Under the pieces are notes generated by a model that worked only from the letters and a program-made list of their open reading frames with translations, had not been told where the DNA came from and did not search any database. From Tannerella sp. (GTDB lineage Bacteria; Bacteroidota; Bacteroidia; Bacteroidales; Tannerellaceae), in contig JAITMT010000536.1 in assembly GCA_031277235.1 (NCBI GenBank), positions 1 to 9,860 of the forward strand: a DNA stretch of 9,860 bases, written 5' to 3'. Position numbers and translations under genes: made by a program. This document shows, one piece after another, positions 1-5,936 of this stretch (position 1 is its first letter; every line of letters begins with the position of its first letter).

Positions 1-1
1 C

Positions 2-409
2 CTAAGATGCAAGAAATGCAGTAGCGATAGCCCCGACTACCGCCACAATGATAATCACTACTATCAGGGAGATTATCAGTCCGGCTATGGCTAAGCCTTT
101 GGGTTTTCTGAATACTCCGATGAACGAGAATATGAGACCGAGCGCCCACACTATCCAGTCGAGAACCGGAACCCAGGACAGGAAAAGAGCGATGAGCGCC
201 AGTACGAAACCTGCCGTACCGATTCCGTTCGTTTCCTTGACGGGTTGCTGGTTAATGATATACGTCGGGTTTTGAACCGGTGGAGCGATGTACACCGGAT
301 TTTGGTAAGGCGGCGGAGCGGCTTGGGGGGTTGGAACTCTTTGTCCTGTTGCCGGGACGTTCTGTTCTGTCGTCGGGACGTTTTGCCCGTTGGTTTCTTC
401 TTGTGACAT
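2..409 (-). CDS. Small proline-rich membrane protein, DUF4190-like
   Basis: Complete 135-residue protein, ATG at 409-407 and TAG at 4-2. Residues 1-60 are polar and rich in Pro, Gln and Asn and probably disordered. They include a 7-residue repeat (QNVPTTE, QNVPATG, QRVPTPQ at about 9-29) and a second pair (QNPVYI and QNPTYI). Residues about 62-134 form a hydrophobic region with likely membrane segments near 66-82, 84-100 and 106-133, and a short basic loop, RKPKG, at 101-105. The pattern of GFVLAL..., a proline-containing turn, GLIFSFIGVF, a basic loop and GLAIAGLIIS is how I remember DUF4190-type proteins, which sit in the inner membrane and have no established biochemical role. There is no cleavable signal peptide. 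It is separated from the upstream lipoprotein gene by a repeat element, so it may be transcribed alone. I saw no clear TAnnTTTG promoter upstream. Existence is confident; function is unknown. Confidence 0.8.
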   Translation of the reverse strand: MSQEETNGQNVPTTEQNVPATGQRVPTPQAAPPPYQNPVYIAPPVQNPTYIINQQPVKETNGIGTAGFVLALIALFLSWVPVLDWIVWALGLIFSFIGVFRKPKGLAIAGLIISLIVVIIIVAVVGAIATAFLAS

Positions 410-459
410 AATTTTAATATTTTTGATTTGTTAAATTTTGATGTTTTTATGTGATTGTC

Positions 460-602
460 TGAACCGGGATTTTAACAGGATTGGTAAGATTACCGGGATT
501 TTCCTACCTCTCCCTAAATCCCTCCCCACAAGGGAAGGACTTTTCCCCTCTCTTTTGGAGAGGGGTAGGGGTGAGGTGTAATCCTGTTAAAATCTTGGTT
601 CA
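460..602. repeat. MITE-like element with 23-bp terminal inverted repeats
   Basis: The left end at 460-482 and the right end at 580-602 are inverted copies matching at 21 of 23 positions (core AATCCTGTTAAAATC). The match continues a few bases outward (GTCT on the left, AGAC on the right) with one extra A. The interior is C-rich on the left half and contains a strong hairpin, CCCCTCTC at 545-552 against GAGAGGGG at 558-565. There is no transposase gene and no reading frame of note. It lies between two minus-strand genes, about 50 nt before the DUF4190-like gene. It is probably a non-autonomous, transposase-mobilised repeat or a dispersed intergenic repeat. I saw no clear target-site duplication. 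The interior hairpin might also cut transcription between the two genes. Confidence 0.6.
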
Positions 603-620
603 AGACATTTGTGAACGGGT

Positions 621-1280
621 CTATTTATTCAGAACAAAATGCAAATCATCGGTAATCGTGTAAATATCGGTTCCCGCGCCTTCTTCTCCTGCATCTACCC
701 AACTCCAATGGTATTTTACCTGATTGCCTTCGATTGTTCCGAATCCATTATCATCGGAATAAGCCATCCTCAGTCCGATTCGTATGCAATCAATTACAGC
801 GCCTGCGGTATTATAACTGACTAAATATTCAAAAACTGCATGTTCTTCCACAATTACGAGAAAGGTTGCCAATCTTCCTTTTGCGTCTTTATAGATTTCC
901 TTTCCTTTGGCTAATTCCGTGTTGGGGTGTTCTTTTATGACAGCCTCATTTACTACCGGCAGTGCGTCTATACCCAACTCTTTCCGCTCGGCAGCCGTAA
1001 TCCTTTTGAGTTTGTCGTAAGTACCGTATTCTTCATTTAATTTTTCAGTCATCACCCCGTTCGCCGCCGGAATGTTGATAGGCGCATTAGTTTCTTCCTT
1101 GACAGTCTTGACTGCCTCGGTGTCTGTTGATTCCGATACTTGAGTTATCCCGGTAGTCGTGTTATCAACCGTGGCTGCATTATCGCTACCGTTTGTGTTA
1201 CTCGCTTTGCTGTTGTTACAGCCGTACATCCAACCTGTCAATAATAAACTGCAGGTTATTAACATCCATTTTGACTTCAT
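621..1280 (-). CDS. Putative lipoprotein of unknown function
   Basis: Complete 219-residue protein, ATG at 1280-1278 and TAG at 623-621. The N-terminus is a lipoprotein signal: basic start (MKSK), hydrophobic core, then MYGC with the candidate lipidated cysteine at residue 21. A second cysteine at 10 lies inside the hydrophobic core. Residues about 22-75 are a low-complexity Asn/Thr/Ser linker. The remaining roughly 140 residues look like a compact soluble domain with alternating hydrophobic strands (LATFLVIVEEHAVFEYLV near 137-154) and the aromatic/charged stretch YHWSWVDAGEEGAG near 191-204. I do not recognise the domain. It is expected to be anchored in the inner or outer membrane facing the periplasm. 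The residues after Cys21 are NNSKA, with no acidic surface-export signal. It stands alone, with long non-coding stretches on both sides. No TAnnTTTG promoter was found close upstream. Confidence 0.75.
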   Translation of the reverse strand: MKSKWMLITCSLLLTGWMYGCNNSKASNTNGSDNAATVDNTTTGITQVSESTDTEAVKTVKEETNAPINIPAANGVMTEKLNEEYGTYDKLKRITAAERKELGIDALPVVNEAVIKEHPNTELAKGKEIYKDAKGRLATFLVIVEEHAVFEYLVSYNTAGAVIDCIRIGLRMAYSDDNGFGTIEGNQVKYHWSWVDAGEEGAGTDIYTITDDLHFVLNK

Positions 1281-1498
1281 ATTTATTCAATTAAAATTTA
1301 TAGTTCTCCCTCTACTCTGCCGACTTTTCGTGGGAAGTAGTTCCGTCCGTTTTTTTAGAAAGTTTTCGCTCTTTCCTGCAAGATGATTTTCAGCGCTTTC
1401 GCAGTGGCACTCCGTGTTTTTTCGGGGACAGTTACGGTTCTGTTTCATATAAAATGGTGGCGCTTTTCCCGTCGTCGGTTTTTCATCTGTCTGAACCC

Positions 1499-1561
1499 GC
1501 TCGCGCCGATTTGTAATCGGTGCGTTTAAAGCATACGCACCGATTACAAATCGGCGCGAGC
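1499..1561. repeat. 27-bp perfect inverted repeat, REP-like hairpin
   Basis: Arms 1499-1525 and 1535-1561 are exact reverse complements over 27 bp, separated by 9 nt (TTAAAGCAT). Each arm is itself partly palindromic (CGATT-TGT-AATCG), so the arms can fold alone as well as together. The size and symmetry fit a REP/BIME-type dispersed palindrome or a short non-autonomous element rather than a simple rho-independent terminator, because no T-run follows on either strand. The nearest gene on the transcribed side is the lipoprotein gene, about 220 bp away. Confidence 0.75.
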
Positions 1562-1668
1562 AAGAAACAGGATGAACAGGATTTACCCGCTGTTGCGGAC
1601 TGTCCCGTTCGATTACTTTATACTTCATATCATTTATATGGATTAATAATTGAATGACTGCCGCTTCA

Positions 1669-1713
1669 AGAATTTGAAGATTTGAAAATTTGGAGGCTGA
1701 ATCTTCAAATTCT
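1669..1713. repeat. 14-bp perfect inverted repeat, A/T-rich
   Basis: AGAATTTGAAGATT at 1669-1682 is exactly complementary to AATCTTCAAATTCT at 1700-1713, with a 17-nt loop. Pairing continues outward for three more base pairs after one mismatch. No T-run follows directly. It may be a dispersed repeat remnant or an RNA structure; its role is unknown. Confidence 0.5.
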
Positions 1714-1776
1714 CGAATTTCCGCTTCGCGGGTTGCAAATTGCGTTCGCATGGAAAAAATTTTGTTTCCACACGGA

Positions 1777-1807
1777 TTTTTTTTATCGAAAAAGTATTGT
1801 ACCTTTG
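1777..1807 (+). promoter_or_regulatory. Possible plus-strand promoter upstream of the GT tract
   Basis: TACCTTTG at 1800-1807 matches the Bacteroidota -7 element TAnnTTTG. At the proper distance (19 nt) the -33 position holds only TTTT at 1777-1780, so the upstream element is weak. A transcript would start near 1814 and run directly into the G-rich block and the GT tract. No credible gene follows on this strand. Confidence 0.35.
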
Positions 1808-1816
1808 CGCTTTTTC

Positions 1817-2017
<201 letters not shown>

Positions 2018-2052
2018 GGTTAATTTCTGTTTCTTTTTATTAAAAATCGCTG

Positions 2053-2084
2053 CAAATATAAAGGTATATTTTGAATTGCACAAA
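2053..2084 (-). promoter_or_regulatory. Near-consensus Bacteroidota promoter firing leftward
   Basis: On the minus strand a TTTG at -33 (plus-strand CAAA at 2081-2084) is followed after exactly 20 nt by TATATTTG at -7 (plus-strand CAAATATA at 2053-2060). This matches the phylum consensus in both boxes and spacing. The transcript would start near 2046 and cross the palindrome, the possible small ORF and the CA tract. No recognised gene lies within 700 bp downstream, so its product is unclear. Confidence 0.65.
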
Positions 2085-2104
2085 TCTTTTGTTAAGAAAA
2101 ATTA

Positions 2105-2134
2105 AAAATACACGGATTTCGTGTATTTTATTTT
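2105..2134. terminator. Bidirectional terminator-like hairpin
   Basis: AAAATACACG at 2105-2114 pairs perfectly with CGTGTATTTT at 2120-2129 around a 5-nt loop. T-rich sequence follows on the plus strand (2126-2134), and T-rich sequence also follows on the minus strand. It sits just upstream of the leftward promoter at 2053-2084, so it could stop plus-strand transcripts arriving from the GT-tract side or leftward ones arriving from the orphan-promoter side. The stem is A/T-rich, so its strength is uncertain. Confidence 0.45.
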
Positions 2135-2431
2135 GCATTTTTTTCAGAGACTTGATTTCTCTTATTCCAGGTAATTGATATTTTGACATTTACGTTTTAT
2201 GTACAAACAACGCTCCGCTCGCCTGCGGAAGACGGATTGACGTTTTTCGTAAGGCGCCGCCCTGCACAAATCCTTTGGCTTCGCGTACATTAATATATGT
2301 AGTGTCAGAAAAATCTTCTCTTCCTGCCCGCCAAATCATAAGCCTGTCTGTTAAAATAATAAACTTGCATCTCTGATGTGAATGTTCATCCGATAATTTT
2401 CTGTTAAAACATAAAAATATCGCCACTTTTT

Positions 2432-2462
2432 TTTGGTCGAATAGAAAAAAGTTATATCTTTG
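2432..2462 (+). promoter_or_regulatory. Near-consensus orphan promoter facing the amidohydrolase 3' end
   Basis: TTTG at 2432-2435, a 19-nt spacer, and TATCTTTG at 2455-2462 match the Bacteroidota housekeeping promoter. Transcription would start near 2468 and run rightward, about 85 nt before entering the 3' end of the convergent amidohydrolase gene. Only very short frames follow (14 residues from 2467, 15 from 2491). This may produce a non-coding or antisense RNA, or mark the promoter of a gene since deleted. Confidence 0.55.
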
Positions 2463-2554
2463 CCGCATGATTGAGCGTTTTATTGGTTACAATGCAAGTA
2501 ATTCATTGTGAGAACTATATGGATTGGATATACTGTTGATATTGAAACTTTTCT

Positions 2555-3835
2555 CTACCTTCCCACCAAATCAAAAGCCTGTCTGGCAGCATTTTCCAGA
2601 ATTCCGTCTTCGTCGGGGACTTTTTTGTCTTGCATCAAAATTCGACCGTTACATATCACGGTATCAACGCAATTGCCGTTTGCCGCATAAACGAGGTTGG
2701 AAACAAAATTGTGATTGGGCGTGAACGCCGGCGTTTTCAGGTCTATCAGGCATAAATCCGCCTGCATACCCTCTTGGATAACGCCAATGTTTTGATGCAG
2801 GATTTCGCCTGCGGTCAGGGTAGTGGCTTCGAGCATCTCGTTGCAGGTCAGGGCTTCCGGGTCGCGACGCCACACTTTGCCCAGCAACGCAGCTAATTTC
2901 ATCGCCTCAATCATATCCAGATTGTTGGACGACGCGCAACCGTCCGTTCCAAGCGCCACTTTAACGCCTGCCGACTTCATTTCCCTGAATTGGAAACGTT
3001 CGCCGGAGGCAAGTTTCATGTTGGAAGCCGGGTTGTGCACCACGCTTACGCCCGAATCGGCAAGTATCCGAATCTCCTCATCATCAACGTATATCGCATG
3101 TGCCAACACCAAATTGGGCGACAAAATACCGAGTTGTTTCAAATACCGGACGGGCGTCGTTCCGAACTGTCGGATGCAATTTGCCACTTCTCCCTCTGTT
3201 TCAGCCAGATGCGTCTGAATCAACAGATGATTATCCTTCGCAAAATCGGAAGCCCATTGCAGCAATCCGCCCGAAACGGTATAAACGGCGTGCGGTCCGA
3301 TGGCGTAAGAGATTGTATTTTTCGATTGATAATCAGTATTTTCAAGGAATTTTTCATATCCCTGCGCAATCCGCTTTTTTGATTGCTCCGTCAAGTCCGA
3401 CTGGAAAAAATCGAAACACGCTTCCGACAAAAAAGCGCGCAACCCCGTCTCTAAAACAGCCTGCGCCGTAGCGTCAAAATGATAATACATATCGAAAAAA
3501 GTCGTTGTACCGCTTTTAATCATCTCTAAACAAGCCAGTTTCGCGCCCCAATAAACGTCGTTTTCAGTCAGTTTTTTCTCCCGGGGCCAGATTTTCTGTT
3601 CGAGCCAGGGCGTCAGCGGCATGTCGTCCGCATACCCGCGAAACAGCGTCATCGCCGCGTGGGTGTGCATATTGACGAGACCGGGAATCACGGCTTTATC
3701 CGTGCCGTCAATCACCGTATCCGGCACATTTTCAATGCTTTCAACAGGAGATGATATTGTTTTTATGATATTATTTTCAATATAAATATCTGATATTTGA
3801 TTGTTTAACTGTATTCCCTTGATTAAAATATTCAT
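2555..3835 (-). CDS. mtaD: Amidohydrolase, probable 5'-methylthioadenosine/S-adenosylhomocysteine deaminase
   Basis: Complete 426-residue cytoplasmic enzyme of the metal-dependent amidohydrolase superfamily, the usual length for this family. It most likely removes the 6-amino group of S-adenosylhomocysteine or methylthioadenosine, yielding the inosyl compound and ammonia, in methyl-cycle or purine salvage. Motifs in order: PGLVNMHTH with metal ligands His57 and His59; GPHAVYT with His182; QTHLAETEGE with His209 and catalytic Glu212; LAHAIYV with His246; HNPASNMKLASG near 267-278; and LGTDGCASSNN with metal ligand Asp298. FRGYADDMPLTPWL at 65-78 is typical of the deaminase branch. It is last in the five-gene run, 135 nt after the M20 peptidase with a C-rich hairpin repeat in the gap, so expression may be partly uncoupled. 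Close relatives deaminate other purines or pterins, so the substrate is inferred; the superfamily and fold are certain. Confidence 0.88.
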   Translation of the reverse strand: MNILIKGIQLNNQISDIYIENNIIKTISSPVESIENVPDTVIDGTDKAVIPGLVNMHTHAAMTLFRGYADDMPLTPWLEQKIWPREKKLTENDVYWGAKLACLEMIKSGTTTFFDMYYHFDATAQAVLETGLRAFLSEACFDFFQSDLTEQSKKRIAQGYEKFLENTDYQSKNTISYAIGPHAVYTVSGGLLQWASDFAKDNHLLIQTHLAETEGEVANCIRQFGTTPVRYLKQLGILSPNLVLAHAIYVDDEEIRILADSGVSVVHNPASNMKLASGERFQFREMKSAGVKVALGTDGCASSNNLDMIEAMKLAALLGKVWRRDPEALTCNEMLEATTLTAGEILHQNIGVIQEGMQADLCLIDLKTPAFTPNHNFVSNLVYAANGNCVDTVICNGRILMQDKKVPDEDGILENAARQAFDLVGR

Positions 3836-3880
3836 TAATATAATTTATGATTTTAGATTTTGGATATTCAAGGTTCAGAG

Positions 3881-3942
3881 CCTCCCCTAACCCCTCCGAA
3901 GGAGGGGAACTCCCCTCCCCTTTGGGGAGGGCTGGGGAGGGG
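3881..3942. repeat. C-rich nested hairpin repeat in the operon gap
   Basis: Two adjacent hairpins are visible: CCCCTCC (3891-3897) with GGAGGGG (3901-3907), and CCCTCCCC (3913-3920) with GGGGAGGG (3924-3931), each around a 3-nt loop. An outer pairing of CCTCCCC (3881-3887) with GGGGAGG (3934-3940) can enclose both. The right part (3924-3942) also has four G-runs separated by 1, 2 and 1 nt, a G-quadruplex pattern. Similar C-rich hairpins occur at 507-577, 9453-9488 and 9631-9777, so this is a dispersed family. In the 135-nt gap between peptidase and deaminase genes it could weaken read-through or affect mRNA stability. Confidence 0.7.
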
Positions 3943-3970
3943 CTGAATTTTCAAATTACAAAGTAAGCCT

Positions 3971-5326
3971 TTATTGATAGTTTCGATAAAATTCCGCCAC
4001 CGCTTCGATTCCCCTGTAAAACATATTGAGCGGAAAACTTTCGTTGGGCGAATGTATCGCGTTCTTTTCCAGACCGAAACCCATCAAAACGCTCTTGATT
4101 CCAAGTATTTTCTCGAAAGCGGGAATGATCGGGATACTGCCCCCGCGACGAACTGCAAGCGGCTGTTTATCAAACGCTTTGATAAAACCTTTTTCCGCTG
4201 CCCTGTAAGCCGGCAAGTCCATCGGACAAACATACGCCTCCCCGCCATGACTGCGTTTCACATTCACTTTCACCGACTTGGGCGCTACGGAACGGATATA
4301 ATCAACGAAAAGGCGTGAAATCTCTTCGGAGTCCTGATGCGGCACAAGCCGACACGACAATTTGGCGTAAGCCTTTGAGGGTAAGATAGTCTTGGAGCCT
4401 TCGCCCGTATAACCGCCCCAAATGCCGCACACGTCAAACGAAGGGCGGCAACTGTTGCGTTCAAGCGTCGAGTAGCCCTTTTCGCCGGACAATTCTTCGA
4501 CGTCAATCGCCTGTTTGTATTTTTCTTCGTCGAAAGGCGCTTTACTCAACATATCTTTTTCTATATCAGACAGTTCCTCTACCTTATCATAGAATGACGG
4601 AATGGTGATACGTCCGTTTTCGTCCGTAATCCCGGCTATTATTTTGCACAGCATGTTAATCGGATTTGCCACCGCGCCGCCGAAATGACCCGAATGGAGG
4701 TCGCGATTCGGTCCCGTAACTTCGATTTCCCAATATGCCAATCCGCGTAAACCTGTTGTCAATGAGGGAGTTTCCTCGTTTAACATGCTTGTGTCCGAAA
4801 CCAGAATCACGTCGGCTTTCAGCAATTCCCTGTGTTCTTCGCAAAAACTGTCTAAACTGACCGATCCGATTTCTTCCTCACCTTCGAGGATAAATTTTAC
4901 GTTGCAGTTTACAAAACCCTCTTGCAGAGCCGTTTCAAAGCCTTTTGCCTGAATCATCGCCTGCCCCTTATCGTCGTCCGCGCCGCGCGCATACACGCGA
5001 CCGTCCCGGATTTCCGGCTCAAACGGATTGCTTTTCCACAAATCAAGCGGCTCGGGCGGCATCACGTCGTAATGACCGTAAACCAGCACCGTTTTGGCTT
5101 CGGAGGCTATCAGCCTTTCGGCATAAACGACCGGATTTCCCTTTGTAGGCATCACTTCGGCATGGCTTGCACCCGATTTCAGCAACAATTCCTTCCATTT
5201 TTCCGCGCAGGCAAGCATGTCGGATTTATGTTCGCACTTGGAACTGACCGACGGAATCCGCAGCAGTTCAAACCATTCCGCTATGAAACGGTCTTTGTTT
5301 TTTTCGATATAATCTTTAATCTCCAT
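3971..5326 (-). CDS. M20 family metallo-dipeptidase
   Basis: Complete 451-residue enzyme without a signal peptide, therefore cytoplasmic. It belongs to the CNDP/PepV-like branch of peptidase family M20 and should cleave dipeptides with a two-metal (Zn or Mn) centre. Visible motifs: YGHYDVMPPEPLDLW with ligand His85 and catalytic Asp87; ARGADDDKG with bridging Asp118; ILEGEEEIGS with catalytic Glu151 and ligand Glu152; VSDTSM with ligand Asp178; DLHSGHFGG with the dimerisation-domain His211; and NAIHSPNES with ligand His425. All expected ligands are intact and the length is normal. The start 25 nt after the TOPRIM-like gene stop is preceded by an A-rich ribosome-binding region. It is a plausible intracellular partner of the exported DPP5-like enzyme encoded at the head of the run, hydrolysing imported dipeptides. 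The exact dipeptide preference cannot be told from sequence. Confidence 0.93.
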   Translation of the reverse strand: MEIKDYIEKNKDRFIAEWFELLRIPSVSSKCEHKSDMLACAEKWKELLLKSGASHAEVMPTKGNPVVYAERLIASEAKTVLVYGHYDVMPPEPLDLWKSNPFEPEIRDGRVYARGADDDKGQAMIQAKGFETALQEGFVNCNVKFILEGEEEIGSVSLDSFCEEHRELLKADVILVSDTSMLNEETPSLTTGLRGLAYWEIEVTGPNRDLHSGHFGGAVANPINMLCKIIAGITDENGRITIPSFYDKVEELSDIEKDMLSKAPFDEEKYKQAIDVEELSGEKGYSTLERNSCRPSFDVCGIWGGYTGEGSKTILPSKAYAKLSCRLVPHQDSEEISRLFVDYIRSVAPKSVKVNVKRSHGGEAYVCPMDLPAYRAAEKGFIKAFDKQPLAVRRGGSIPIIPAFEKILGIKSVLMGFGLEKNAIHSPNESFPLNMFYRGIEAVAEFYRNYQ

Positions 5327-5351
5327 ATATATGACTTTTTTTTTACTAAAT

Positions 5352-5933
5352 TTATAATAGGAATGTTTTTATTCGTTCTATTGCTTTTTTTAGACTTCTA
5401 TTGCTGTCCGCTGCCTTTTCGGAATCCCAATGCAGCATAATAAAGCGTTGCAGCAAAATATTATATCCGGGTCCCTGTTTTGCCGTTCCCACCGGTACAA
5501 TATCTTTTATGACTTTTTTACGCGATCTCCGGGCAAGATTGATAATGAACTGCTTAGGATCTTCGATAGACTGCGTATTGAGTGGTATTTTATTTACCGG
5601 AATACTCATCCAACGGGCAAACCCCTCTCTGTCTGACAGTATCCACGCATCAATCTCTTTTTCCGCTATGCGAAAAAGCATATTTTTGTGTATCTCAAAA
5701 TTAATCCATTCCTGTTTAAGCAAAGGTGCACAAATTTTTCTGTCTAAATCGGTAAGAATCAGATGGGGTAAATATCTTGAGGCTTCATTAAATGTTCTGA
5801 CGTTATTTTTGATATATGAATTTCCGCAATTACCAGAAACACTCACTATTGTTATATCATTTCGATATACAGCCAGCAATTTTCGCATTGTGATTTCCTG
5901 TAATATATCTTCCACGATCAGCAATACTTCCAT
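5352..5933 (-). CDS. TOPRIM-like putative nuclease, partner of the upstream ATPase
   Basis: Complete 193-residue protein, ATG at 5933-5931 only 3 nt after the ATPase stop, so translation is probably coupled. The N-terminus reads LLIVEDILQE, placing an acidic residue (Glu8) after the first strand. Strand LILTDLDR gives a DxD pair at Asp62 and Asp64. This Glu...DxD layout is the metal-binding pattern of TOPRIM folds (OLD nucleases, topoisomerases, DnaG). AEKEIDAWILSD (90-101) recalls the conserved block of DUF4276-type proteins, and KQGPGYN (152-158) is another likely conserved loop. There is no signal peptide or membrane segment. By analogy with AriA/AriB of PARIS and ATPase-TOPRIM proteins of the OLD/Gabija group, it may be the nuclease or effector of an anti-phage pair, but catalysis is inferred and the family name is from memory. 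Its DNA is much more A/T-rich than the flanking peptidase genes. Confidence 0.72.
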   Translation of the reverse strand: MEVLLIVEDILQEITMRKLLAVYRNDITIVSVSGNCGNSYIKNNVRTFNEASRYLPHLILTDLDRKICAPLLKQEWINFEIHKNMLFRIAEKEIDAWILSDREGFARWMSIPVNKIPLNTQSIEDPKQFIINLARRSRKKVIKDIVPVGTAKQGPGYNILLQRFIMLHWDSEKAADSNRSLKKAIERIKTFLL

Positions 5934-5936
5934 ATC

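Noticed and set aside
1499..1561. Rho-independent terminator
   Set aside because: No T-run follows the stem on either strand, and the stem is much longer than a usual terminator.
2190..2468. A 92-codon minus-strand frame, possibly a gene fragment
   Set aside because: Its start overlaps the orphan promoter on the other strand, the residues match nothing I recognise, and the GC-rich 3' part looks like dispersed repeat. Too weak to call even as a pseudogene.
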